From positions 1 through 64,000 of the forward strand of contig JAFTGL010000004.1 in assembly GCA_017457955.1 (NCBI GenBank): a stretch of DNA of 64,000 nucleotides, written 5' to 3'. The position numbers and the translations under genes were made by a program. Every line of letters starts with the position of its first letter. The stretch's first letter is position 1. The notes under the pieces were generated by a model. It had not been told where the DNA came from. It ran no database searches and worked only from the letters and a program-made list of their open reading frames with translations. This DNA is from Ruminococcus sp. (GTDB taxonomy: Bacteria > Bacillota > Clostridia > Oscillospirales > Acutalibacteraceae). Positions 56,000 to 63,843 of the stretch are shown here, piece by piece.

Positions 56000-56058
56000 A
56001 AAGATACTTGGTATCAGAAAAAATGGTACTTGTCACAAATTTCAACTTATGTTACTAT
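55992..56058 (+). promoter_or_regulatory. Promoter and candidate operator of the HxlR operon
   Basis: TTGTCA (56030-56035), 17 bases, TACTAT (56053-56058). Upstream lie two overlapping palindromes, GTATCTTCAAAGATAC (55992-56007) and GATACTTGGTATC (56003-56015), which could bind the HxlR regulator. Confidence 0.6.
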
Positions 56059-56106
56059 TGGTTCATAAAATTAAACCGCAACAGATTATTAAACTGAGGT
56101 GATCAT

Positions 56107-56448
56107 ATGGATGTTGAACTGTTCGGGATCTGTCCCTTTACGACGACACAGGTGCTCCTGCAGGGCAAGTGGGCAATGCTGATGATGCACCACATCTGCG
56201 ACGGGCCTATCCGCTTCAACGAGCTTCAAAGAAAACTGCCGAAGATGACGAACGCGACCCTCTCATCCCAACTCAAAAAGCTCGAGAAGTTCGGACTGAT
56301 CGAGCGTAAAATGTACGATGAGATGCCGTTGAGAGTAGAGTACTCGGTGACGGAGATGGGCGCGAAGCTCAGACCTGTTTTTGACAGCATCGAGACCTTC
56401 GGCAACGAATATATCGCTTATATGAAAGAGAATGGGGTGGAACTATGA
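56107..56448 (+). CDS. HxlR family winged-helix regulator
   Basis: The 113-residue protein has the HxlR pattern (CPFTTTQVLLQGKWAMLMMH, GPIRFNELQRKLPKMTNATL, SSQLKKLEKFGLIERKMY). HxlR proteins respond to aldehydes, quinones or redox signals, often through a cysteine; here Cys9 and Cys31 are candidates. It overlaps the next gene by four bases and heads the operon. GAGGTGAT precedes the ATG. Confidence 0.9.
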   Translation: MDVELFGICPFTTTQVLLQGKWAMLMMHHICDGPIRFNELQRKLPKMTNATLSSQLKKLEKFGLIERKMYDEMPLRVEYSVTEMGAKLRPVFDSIETFGNEYIAYMKENGVEL

Positions 56449-57062
56449 ACGCGATGGATTGTCTGAATGTCCTCAGAGGTATCAAGGACTGCGCATTTGC
56501 GACAGTTGATGAGAACGGACTCCCGCAGAACCGCATCATCGATGTGATGATTGTCGAGGATGAGAAACTGTACTTCCTCACCGCGCGTGGCAAGCATTTT
56601 TACAACCAACTGCTCAGCGGAGGATATGCGGCGATCACGGGGCTCAACAGCGAGTGGCAGACCGTGCGATTAGTCGGTAAGGTCGAAAAGCTCAGCGACC
56701 AGAAGCATTGGATCGACCGCATCTTTGAACTTAATCCCTCAATGAAGGGTGTTTATCCCGGCGACAGCCGCTATATACTTGAGACGTTCTGTATCAAGGA
56801 CGGCGAGCTCGAATTCTTCGACCTGAGCAAGTCGCCTATCTACCGTGAGAGCTTCTCGATAGGCACAGGAATCGTTCATCCCAAAGGCTTCATCATCACC
56901 GACGGATGTATCGGCTGCGGATCATGCGCTGAGAACTGCCCTCAGCAGTGTATCGATGAGGGCGAGCCGTATGTTATCAGACAGGAAAACTGTCTCCACT
57001 GTGGGCTGTGTTATGAAAACTGTCCTGTACAGACGATCGTCAGGCGGGAGGATGCCGTATGA
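56445..57062 (+). CDS. Flavin-binding (pyridoxamine-oxidase-like) protein fused to a two-cluster ferredoxin
   Basis: The 205-residue protein has an N-terminal split-barrel flavin domain (CAFATVDENGLPQNRIIDVM, LYFLTARGKHFYNQLLSGGY) and a C-terminal 2x[4Fe-4S] ferredoxin domain with CIGCGSCAENCPQQC and CLHCGLCYENCP. Such fusions are likely flavin reductases passing electrons between ferredoxin-type partners and small substrates. It overlaps both neighbours (ATGA at each end), so it acts with the HxlR regulator and the oxidoreductase downstream. Confidence 0.88.
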   Translation: MNAMDCLNVLRGIKDCAFATVDENGLPQNRIIDVMIVEDEKLYFLTARGKHFYNQLLSGGYAAITGLNSEWQTVRLVGKVEKLSDQKHWIDRIFELNPSMKGVYPGDSRYILETFCIKDGELEFFDLSKSPIYRESFSIGTGIVHPKGFIITDGCIGCGSCAENCPQQCIDEGEPYVIRQENCLHCGLCYENCPVQTIVRREDAV

Positions 57063-58006
57063 AAGCGATCGTGATCTATGAGCCGGGCGGTCCCGAACAG
57101 CTGATCTATACCGATGTGCCTAAGCCTGAAATGAAAGAGAGCTGGTCGCTGATTAAGATACAGGGCTTCGGTATCAACCACTCCGAGATATTCACCCGCA
57201 AGGGACAGTCCCCGAGCGTGAAGTTCCCGCGTATACTCGGCATCGAGTGTGTCGGCGTGATCGAGGAGAGCGAGGTGTTCGAGCAGGGTCAGCAGATCAT
57301 CTCCATCATGGGCGAGATGGGACGCGCCTTCGACGGCGGCTATGCCGAATATACCCTGCTCCCGAATGACCAAATCTATCCGATTGAGACAGACTTGCCG
57401 CTCGAGACGCTCGCGGCTTTCCCCGAGACCTACTACACTGCCTACGGTTCCGTGCTGAATTTGAAGATAAAAGATGGTGACAGCGTCCTCGTCCGAGGAG
57501 CTACCAGCGGAGTCGGCGTAGCCTTTATGAAGCTCGTCAAGGCGAAGTACCCGAATACTCAGGTAACGGGAACGAGCCGAAAAGAGAAGAAGATACAGCG
57601 TTTGCTTAATGAAGGCTTCGACGAGGTCGTCATCGATAAAGCTAATGTTCTGCAAACGGAGAAAAAGTTTGACAAGGTGCTCGACTTGATCGGCCCTGCT
57701 GCACTGAGGGATACGTTCCTTCATATGAACGATGGCTCTATTGTATGCTGTACCGGATTGCTCGGAGGTATCTGGGCGCTCGACAGCTTCGACCCGCTGG
57801 AGGATATGCCTGTCGATTCCTATCTGACCTCCTTCCATTCCGGCAACGTCACAAGCGCGAAGATGCAGGAGATTATCGATTATATCAAGAAATATCATGT
57901 CGAAATCAAAGCAGAGAGGGTGTTCACTCTGCAGGAAGTTCCTCAGGCTCACAAGTATTTGGAAAGCGCCGACAGCTTCGGAAAGGTTGTGGTGCTGAAT
58001 GATTGA
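57059..58006 (+). CDS. Zinc-independent quinone oxidoreductase/alcohol dehydrogenase family enzyme
   Basis: The 315-residue MDR protein has MKAIVIYEPGGPEQLIYTDV, GFGINHSEIFTRKGQSPSVK, RILGIECVGVIEE and the nucleotide-binding VLVRGATSGVGVAFMKL. Catalytic zinc ligands of alcohol dehydrogenases are not present, so an NADPH-dependent quinone or enone reductase is most likely. It overlaps the flavin-ferredoxin gene upstream and the OpuB permease downstream. Confidence 0.88.
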   Translation: MKAIVIYEPGGPEQLIYTDVPKPEMKESWSLIKIQGFGINHSEIFTRKGQSPSVKFPRILGIECVGVIEESEVFEQGQQIISIMGEMGRAFDGGYAEYTLLPNDQIYPIETDLPLETLAAFPETYYTAYGSVLNLKIKDGDSVLVRGATSGVGVAFMKLVKAKYPNTQVTGTSRKEKKIQRLLNEGFDEVVIDKANVLQTEKKFDKVLDLIGPAALRDTFLHMNDGSIVCCTGLLGGIWALDSFDPLEDMPVDSYLTSFHSGNVTSAKMQEIIDYIKKYHVEIKAERVFTLQEVPQAHKYLESADSFGKVVVLND

Positions 58007-58643
58007 GGAAATCATCGCCTATTTCCAAAAGAGCGGCGGCGATTACCTCAGCTTATTGTGGGGTCACATCTATATCAGCCTGATTTCGGTCGCTGTAGCG
58101 ATGGTGATTGCGATCCCTCTCGGCATCCTCGTCTATCGAAGCAAGATTACGAGTATGATTGCTGAAAGAGGCTTCGGTCTCTTGCGGATCGTACCGTCGC
58201 TGGCGGTGCTGATCATTCTGATCCCGATTATGGGGACAGGGGTGCTTCCGAGCGTTACGGCGTTGACGATCCTTGCGATCCCGCCGATCCTCATCAACAC
58301 CGTGCAGGCTTTTCGTAATCTGCCCCCGGCTATGCTTGAGGCGGCGAACGGCATGGGCATGAGCCCTGTCCAGAGCTTTTTCAAGGTGAAGCTCCCGCTG
58401 GCGTTCCCTTTGATGTTTGCGGGTATCCGCACTGCGGCGATCGAGGTCATCGCAAGCGCGACCCTCGCGTCCTATATCGGTGCGGGAGGCTTAGGTGATC
58501 TGATATTCACGGGATTGTCACTGCTGAGATACAGCCTGCTGATCATCGGAGGAGGTTCAGTCGCGCTCCTGTCGCTGCTCACCGGATTGCTGCTCGATTC
58601 GATTTACAAACGTTTAACACGCTATCAAAGAGCGTCAAAATAA
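57999..58643 (+). CDS. Osmoprotectant (OpuB/OpuC-type) ABC permease, first subunit
   Basis: The 214-residue membrane protein has about five helices and the BPD_transp signature EAANGMGMSPVQSFFKVKLP then LAFPLMFAGIRTA. Together with the binding protein, ATPase and second permease downstream it forms a type of importer for glycine betaine, choline or carnitine. Its ATG overlaps the stop of the oxidoreductase gene. Confidence 0.92.
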   Translation: MIEEIIAYFQKSGGDYLSLLWGHIYISLISVAVAMVIAIPLGILVYRSKITSMIAERGFGLLRIVPSLAVLIILIPIMGTGVLPSVTALTILAIPPILINTVQAFRNLPPAMLEAANGMGMSPVQSFFKVKLPLAFPLMFAGIRTAAIEVIASATLASYIGAGGLGDLIFTGLSLLRYSLLIIGGGSVALLSLLTGLLLDSIYKRLTRYQRASK

Positions 58644-58653
58644 GGAGGATAAT

Positions 58654-59535
58654 ATGAAAAAAATTATTGCAATACTTATGTGTGTGATGTTAGCTTTGAC
58701 CACTTTTGTCGGATGTTCCGGCGGTAGTGATAAGGCGGTTATTAAAGTTGCATCGAAGGACTTTACAGAGAACGAGATCGTCGCTGAGGTTTACGCCCTC
58801 GCTCTGGAGGACGCCGGTTTCAAAGTGGAGAGGATGTTTGATATCGGCTCATCGCTGATCCATACCTCGCTTACAAGTGACGAGATCGATCTCTATCCCG
58901 AGTATACCGGCACCGGATTGATCTCTATTCTCGGAAAAGACCCTCTCACCGATCCCGACGAGGTATATAATACCGTCAAGGACGCGTATAAAGAGCAGTT
59001 CAAGGTCACATGGCTCGATTATTCCGCGGCGAACGACGGTCAGGGACTCGTTATCCGCACCGAAACCGCTGAGAAGTATGGCATCAAGACGATCTCGGAT
59101 ATGCAGAAGTATGCGACAGAGTTGCGATTCGCCTCTCAGGGAGAGTTCGACGAAAGAGCTGACGGCATCCCCGCGCTCGAAGCGACCTATGGCGAGCTCA
59201 ACTGGAAGTCGAGCAAGGTGTATGACAACTCGCTGAAATATCAGGTGCTCGAGAACGACGAAGCCGACGTCAGTCCCGCTTATACCACCGAGGGAAGACT
59301 CACCGAGGAGCAGTTCACCCTGCTCGAGGATGACAAGCACGTATGGCCTCCCTATAACCTCGCACCTGTGGTGCGCGACAGCGTACTCGAAGCGAATCCC
59401 GAGATCGCCGATACTCTCAATAAAGTCAGCAAGGCATTCACCACAGAGAACATCACCGCCCTCAATGCAAAGGTAGATATCGACGGCGAGGAATACACCG
59501 ACGTCGCCAAAGAATTCTACGAGTCTATCAAATAA
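58654..59535 (+). CDS. Osmoprotectant-binding lipoprotein (OpuBC/OpuCC type)
   Basis: The 293-residue protein starts with a lipoprotein signal (LALTTFVGCSGGS, lipobox FVGC) and continues as an OpuAC-type binding domain (VIKVASKDFTENEIVAEVYA, DLYPEYTGTGLISIL). DLYPEYTGTG is typical of choline/betaine binding proteins of this family. Ligand specificity cannot be read. AAGGAGG precedes the ATG. Confidence 0.93.
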   Translation: MKKIIAILMCVMLALTTFVGCSGGSDKAVIKVASKDFTENEIVAEVYALALEDAGFKVERMFDIGSSLIHTSLTSDEIDLYPEYTGTGLISILGKDPLTDPDEVYNTVKDAYKEQFKVTWLDYSAANDGQGLVIRTETAEKYGIKTISDMQKYATELRFASQGEFDERADGIPALEATYGELNWKSSKVYDNSLKYQVLENDEADVSPAYTTEGRLTEEQFTLLEDDKHVWPPYNLAPVVRDSVLEANPEIADTLNKVSKAFTTENITALNAKVDIDGEEYTDVAKEFYESIK

Positions 59536-59552
59536 AGTGAAGGAGTTCGGCT

Positions 59553-60302
59553 ATGACAGCTGTCGAATTCAAACATATCAGTAAACAATTCAAAAACAGC
59601 GCTTATCCCGCGCTGAACGATGTGTCGGTCAGCATCGAGGAGGGTGAGTTCGTCACTATCCTCGGCTCGTCTGGTTGCGGCAAGACCACGATGATCAAGA
59701 TGATCAACCGTCTCTATGAGTCTGACAGCGGCGATATCTTCCTCTTTGGCAGGAATATTCGCGATGAAGATCCCGTACAGCTCAGGCGCAGGATCGGCTA
59801 TGTCATCCAGCAGGTCGGACTATTTCCTCATATGACCGTTGCGGCGAATATCGCTATCATTCCTAAGATACTCAAGTGGGATAAAGCGCGTATCAAGGAT
59901 GAGACCGACCGTATGCTAAGATTGGTACAGCTCGATCCCGATGAGTTTCGCGACCGTTATCCTGCCCAGCTTTCCGGAGGTCAGCAGCAGAGGATCGGTT
60001 TAGCGCGCGCATTGATCTCGAGTCCCCGCATCATGCTGCTCGATGAGCCTTTCGGTGCGATCGACGCCATCAACCGGGAGATGTTGCAGAACGAGCTTAA
60101 GGCGATCCACGAGAGTTCAAAGCGCACCTATTTGTTCGTGACGCACGACATCCGAGAGGCGCTCAAGCTCGGCACCAAGGTCATCATCATGAATGAGGGC
60201 AGAATACTGCAGTACGCAACACCCAACGAGATCGTCGAAAACCCTGCCGACGACTTCGTCAGGAATCTGCTCAGCACCGCTGAGCTGAAGGGCGGTGCGT
60301 AG
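59553..60302 (+). CDS. Osmoprotectant ABC transporter ATPase (OpuBA type)
   Basis: The 249-residue ATPase has Walker A LGSSGCGKTTMIKMINRLYE, the signature LSGGQQQRIGLARAL, Walker B IMLLDEPFGAIDAINREML and H-loop VTHDIREALKL. The CBS tandem found in many OpuBA/OpuCA proteins is missing, so ionic-strength sensing through CBS domains is not expected. It directly abuts the second permease gene. Confidence 0.93.
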   Translation: MTAVEFKHISKQFKNSAYPALNDVSVSIEEGEFVTILGSSGCGKTTMIKMINRLYESDSGDIFLFGRNIRDEDPVQLRRRIGYVIQQVGLFPHMTVAANIAIIPKILKWDKARIKDETDRMLRLVQLDPDEFRDRYPAQLSGGQQQRIGLARALISSPRIMLLDEPFGAIDAINREMLQNELKAIHESSKRTYLFVTHDIREALKLGTKVIIMNEGRILQYATPNEIVENPADDFVRNLLSTAELKGGA

Positions 60303-60971
60303 ATGTTTGAGTATTTCTCAAAACACTTTGATATGTTGATGGAGGCATTTCTCGAGCACCTCGGAATCGTGTTCTCGACCCTACTGATTTCGATCACACT
60401 CGCGGCGATCATCTGCTGGTTTCTGCTGAAGTCGGAGAGAGCGACGAACATCGTCGTCAACGTTTTCAGCGAGGTGTATTCCATCCCGTCTCTTGCTTTG
60501 TTTGCGCTGTTGATACCGCTTTTGGGACTTGGCAACAAGACTGCTATTCCGGTCCTTGTTCTGTATAACCAGTACCTGCTGATCCGCAACTTTATGACCG
60601 GTATGCAGAACGTGGACAAAAGCATTCTCGAAGCCGGAACCGGTATGGGCATGAGCAAGTGGCAGCTTGTCACCCGCGTACAGCTCCCGCTTGCGATGCC
60701 ATCAATTATCGCAGGGATAAGGCTCGCTATCATCTCCACCACCGGAATCGCCACAATTGCGGCGACCATCAACGCCGGAGGGTTGGGAAAGATATTGCTC
60801 TCAGGACTGCGTACGATGAATACCTATAAGATCATATGGGGTACGATCCTGTGTGTGATCATCGCCCTTGTCGCGGATACGATCCTGCGATTGCTTGAGA
60901 AAAAGACAAAGGCATATAACACCCATCTGCAAACATCCTGGTTATTGAATAAACGCTGCAGTTTTGAGTAG
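60303..60971 (+). CDS. Osmoprotectant ABC permease, second subunit (OpuBD type)
   Basis: The 222-residue membrane protein has the transporter motif EAGTGMGMSKWQLVTRVQLP then LAMPSIIAGIRLAI. It starts with no gap after the ATPase stop and completes the importer. A terminator follows. Confidence 0.92.
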   Translation: MFEYFSKHFDMLMEAFLEHLGIVFSTLLISITLAAIICWFLLKSERATNIVVNVFSEVYSIPSLALFALLIPLLGLGNKTAIPVLVLYNQYLLIRNFMTGMQNVDKSILEAGTGMGMSKWQLVTRVQLPLAMPSIIAGIRLAIISTTGIATIAATINAGGLGKILLSGLRTMNTYKIIWGTILCVIIALVADTILRLLEKKTKAYNTHLQTSWLLNKRCSFE

Positions 60972-60996
60972 TGTTTATCTGTACAAGAATAAAGTA

Positions 60997-61036
60997 ATCA
61001 CCGCTGAAATCAAATTGATTCGGCGGTGATTTTTCA
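60997..61036 (+). terminator. Terminator of the HxlR-OpuB operon
   Basis: ATCACCGC pairs with GCGGTGAT, with an inner GAATC-like helix, followed by TTTTTC. Confidence 0.8.
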
Positions 61037-61242
61037 TACCTTTTCAGAGTGGTTTTTGCAATGATTTTTTGGCAGTTTTTCAGCGGGTACTACTCAAATG
61101 ATGCTATGATACTGCTTTAGAATTTTTTGATCAAAATCTTTCGAATTTTTGGTCAAAAATCATTCTTTTTCTGATGATAATCACCTATGCGCTTGTTGCA
61201 CAAGAAGCCAGTGTTTAAGCCATTGTTTCGGATTTTGGACAT

Positions 61243-61268
61243 AAAAAAAGACTTCATACGAAGTCACT
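61243..61268 (-). terminator. Terminator after the tRNA-Trp fragment
   Basis: On the minus strand GACTTCGTATGAAGTC is followed by seven Ts. Confidence 0.75.
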
Positions 61269-61276
61269 TTTGAAAG

Positions 61277-61314
61277 TTTGGAGACCGCTGCTCTACCAAC
61301 TGAGCTATACCCCT
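61277..61314 (-). tRNA. Truncated tRNA-Trp (5' half only)
   Basis: On the minus strand the sequence from 61314 is AGGGGTATAGCTCAGTTGGT, then AGAGCAGCGGTCTCCAAA. This is the acceptor 5' strand, D arm and anticodon stem 5' side with a CCA anticodon, as in tRNA-Trp. Past the anticodon loop it departs (CTTTCAAAAGTGACTTCG) with no anticodon 3' strand, T arm or acceptor 3' strand. It cannot fold into a tRNA. An intact promoter and a terminator flank it. Confidence 0.7.
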
Positions 61315-61377
61315 AAATATTTGATTATGAGATCGGGTATCGCGCTGATGTGCGGCGCCCTCTTTCGTGCGAGAAAT

Positions 61378-61406
61378 AGTATAACATCTCACCCTTGAAA
61401 AGTCAA
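61378..61406 (-). promoter_or_regulatory. Strong promoter of the tRNA-Trp fragment
   Basis: On the minus strand TTGACT (61406-61401), 17 bases, TATACT (61383-61378), with a leader of about 57 bases before the tRNA 5' end. The rest of the 60972-61677 gap holds the two terminators, the tRNA half and a possible gene remnant at 61505-61618. Confidence 0.75.
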
Positions 61407-61504
61407 GAATTATTTCTGAAGTCTGTTACATTTCTCAGTGCGATTCTACATCATTTGATTCCGTTTTGCCTAATTAAAGTGGATCGAGAACTTTTTAGAG
61501 CAGT

Positions 61505-61618
61505 TTAAGACGATTCCTTCCTTTCTGCTGACATTTCAAAGTCTTTTTCAAATGCGGCTAAACTGCGGCTGAGTTTATTCCGCACTGATATAAGATTATT
61601 GAATAGAGAATCAAAGTG
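61505..61618 (-). pseudogene. Possible short gene remnant
   Basis: A minus-strand frame ending at a TAA (61507-61505) reads FDSLFNNLISVRNKLSRSLA then AFEKDFEMSAERKESS. It has the look of a regulator C-terminal helix with normal codon use but no start codon. No family is recognised; it may be chance. Confidence 0.2.
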
Positions 61619-61677
61619 CAAGTATGGCGTTTCTTAATATTGGATCATAATATTATTCGTATGATATTAGGGCATAA

Positions 61678-62340
61678 TCAATTCAGTTTCATTCTCTTGC
61701 TGTCAGAGATCAGGATTCCTTCATCCTGCATCCTGCCGAGTTCTCTGGAGAGGGCGCTGCGGTTGACGCCGAGGTGTTCCGCAAGAGCGGTTTGCGTGAA
61801 CGGTATTTTGACATAGCCGTCCTTGTCCTTCGGTAAAGTTTTCAGATAGATCAGAATTCGATCACGCAGGCTTTTCTGACTGAGGATACGTACCTTCTGA
61901 TTGAGAATCAGATTCTTCTTAGCAAGGCTTTTGATCAGATTATTGACGAGTACGGAGCGAATCGGTGAATCATCGGTAACGGTGTAGATCCTCTCTAAGT
62001 CAATAAACAGCACGATACAATCTTCAACAGCTCTGACTTGTACAGGGCTGTTTTTTGCGCCGTTGATCACGAGTGCTTCTCCGAAAAGGTAACCGCCGCT
62101 GAAGGTGTGCATGGTGATTTGATCAAAGCTCTCGTTCTGAAAGGAGCTTTCGATCCTGCCCTTGAGGAGCAAACCTGCGTTTTGCAGGCTCCCGCCGAGC
62201 TTGACGATAAATTCGTCCTTTTCAACTTTTCTGATCCGTCCGTTCAGCAGTTTGATCGCGTCCGATAGTTGTTCATCCCCGATGCCCTCGAACAGATAGC
62301 ATTTACGCAGAGAGTATAGATAATCCTGATTGGTAATCAT
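61678..62340 (-). CDS. Crp/Fnr family transcriptional regulator
   Basis: The 220-residue protein has an N-terminal cyclic-nucleotide-binding-like barrel (LFEGIGDEQLSDAIKLLNGR, GGYLFGEALVIN) and a C-terminal winged helix (TQTALAEHLGVNRSALSREL). It lacks the N-terminal Cys cluster of Fnr, so it is closer to the HcpR/YeiL-like branch that responds to nitrosative stress or heme. It is divergent from the ferredoxin operon at 62436, which it probably controls. GGTGATT precedes the ATG. Confidence 0.88.
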   Translation of the reverse strand: MITNQDYLYSLRKCYLFEGIGDEQLSDAIKLLNGRIRKVEKDEFIVKLGGSLQNAGLLLKGRIESSFQNESFDQITMHTFSGGYLFGEALVINGAKNSPVQVRAVEDCIVLFIDLERIYTVTDDSPIRSVLVNNLIKSLAKKNLILNQKVRILSQKSLRDRILIYLKTLPKDKDGYVKIPFTQTALAEHLGVNRSALSRELGRMQDEGILISDSKRMKLN

Positions 62341-62435
62341 TTAATCACCTCAATGATAGAATATCATAAATTTGTTGCTGTGGCAACAGCTTTTTTCGGG
62401 CTGATTGATTATGATATAGTCAAGAGGTGAGAAGA

Positions 62436-63143
62436 ATGTTAAGGAAAATCATCAAAATAGATGAAGAAAAATGCAACGGCTGCGAAGCTTGCGCTAATGC
62501 GTGTCATGAAGGTGCGATTGACATGGTAAACGGCAAAGCAAAGCTTATGCGTGAGAATTTCTGCGACGGCTTCGGCGATTGTCTGCCGAGTTGTCCTACA
62601 GGAGCGATCACCTTTGAGGAGCGCGAGGCTCCCGAATATGACGAAAAAGCGGTTAAAGCCGCACAGGAGGAGAAGAAAATGGATATGCACAAGCACCAGG
62701 GCGGATGCCCCGGTTCAAGATTTATGACTTTTGATAAGCCCGAGGCTGAGGAAGCACCTGTTATTACAGGCAAGCCGGTATCACGGCTGAACCAATGGCC
62801 CGTTCAAATTAAGCTGCTGCCGACCGTTGCTCCGTTTTATGACGGCGCAAAGCTATTGATTGCCGCTGACTGCACCGCTTACGCCTACGCGAATATGCAT
62901 GAGGACTTTATGAAGGGCAAGATAACCTTAATTGGATGCCCGAAGCTCGACATGGTGGACTATACTGAAAAGCTAACGGAAATCATCAGCAACAACAATA
63001 TCAAGAGCGTCACAATCGTTCGTATGGAAGTGCCGTGCTGCGGAGGGCTGCAGAGAGCTGCCGAGAACGCGCTCAGAAACAGCGGAAAGTTCATTCCGTG
63101 GCAGGTCGTGACGATTTCCAGAGACGGTCAAATTTTAGATTAA
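62436..63143 (+). CDS. Two-cluster ferredoxin-like iron-sulfur protein
   Basis: The 235-residue protein has an N-terminal 2x[4Fe-4S] domain (CNGCEACANACHEGAI and CDGFGDCLPSCPTGAI) and a C-terminal domain with conserved Cys (LIAADCTAYAYANMHEDFMK, LIGCPKLDM, VPCCGGLQRA). Related proteins occur next to hybrid-cluster protein and Crp/Fnr regulators in Clostridia and probably donate electrons. The ATG at 62436 follows AGAGGTG; the frame opens at a GTG nine bases earlier inside that site. Confidence 0.85.
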   Translation: MLRKIIKIDEEKCNGCEACANACHEGAIDMVNGKAKLMRENFCDGFGDCLPSCPTGAITFEEREAPEYDEKAVKAAQEEKKMDMHKHQGGCPGSRFMTFDKPEAEEAPVITGKPVSRLNQWPVQIKLLPTVAPFYDGAKLLIAADCTAYAYANMHEDFMKGKITLIGCPKLDMVDYTEKLTEIISNNNIKSVTIVRMEVPCCGGLQRAAENALRNSGKFIPWQVVTISRDGQILD

Positions 63144-63153
63144 GGAGGACATT

Positions 63154-63843
63154 ATGAGCTATATAGATTGGAAAGAGAAAACAACTGCATTCAAAAAAAT
63201 AGATGTGCGCGGTATTCAGGGCAACTTTTTTCAGGGATTGAAGAAGCAGGCGATGAATACTCTCGTCGGCGAAGGCTTGGAAATCGTGCAGAGCTTCGAT
63301 CCTATCCCGCTCTACGAAGTGATGGAACAACTCGGCTTTGAACATTACACCCAGCAGGTTGGAGACAGCGAGTTTCACGCTTACTTTTACCGCACAGAAC
63401 AGAAGCAGGACAACGGTGATATTCCGATGCGTCCTGCGGCGCTCACCAATATGCCGCTGATTGATGAGAAACTCGGCAAGGTCGCGGTACAGTTCTGGGA
63501 CGTGACTTGGAATGATAAGAAGCGCCATCTGCCGTATGAGATACGTCTGCTGCTTTCGCTGACCAATGCTGTCGGTGCCGGCAGAATGAGACAAGCGACA
63601 AGAGAGCTTGTCAAGGCATATATCCATGGTCTTGATTCCGCAGCGCTCGATGATGTATTTGAACTATTAGCGTGGAATCAGGGTATCGGCTATTTCAGCT
63701 CTGAAATCGGACCGTCAACGCTGTTTGCCGCATACAAGACCATCAAGAATATGGAGAACAAAGGCAAGAGCCGAGCTGAGATTGCGGAAGTGCTGAAAGA
63801 AAAGTTCGGTGAGAAGAATCCCGATGTGAAGGTGATGACATGA
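63154..63843 (+). CDS. DUF2249 domain fused to a carboxymuconolactone-decarboxylase-like domain
   Basis: The 229-residue protein has an N-terminal TusA-like DUF2249 domain (IDVRGIQGNFFQGLKKQAMN, LGFEHYTQQVGDSEFHAYFY). The C-terminal half (EIRLLLSLTNAVGAGRMRQA, ELLAWNQGIGYFSSEIGPST) resembles AhpD/CMD peroxidase-like folds but without a clear CxxC motif. DUF2249 proteins cluster with hemerythrin-like and hybrid-cluster protein genes. A role in nitrosative or metal-cluster stress is inferred from the neighbours. GGAGG precedes the ATG and its stop overlaps the next gene (ATGACATGA). Confidence 0.72.
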   Translation: MSYIDWKEKTTAFKKIDVRGIQGNFFQGLKKQAMNTLVGEGLEIVQSFDPIPLYEVMEQLGFEHYTQQVGDSEFHAYFYRTEQKQDNGDIPMRPAALTNMPLIDEKLGKVAVQFWDVTWNDKKRHLPYEIRLLLSLTNAVGAGRMRQATRELVKAYIHGLDSAALDDVFELLAWNQGIGYFSSEIGPSTLFAAYKTIKNMENKGKSRAEIAEVLKEKFGEKNPDVKVMT

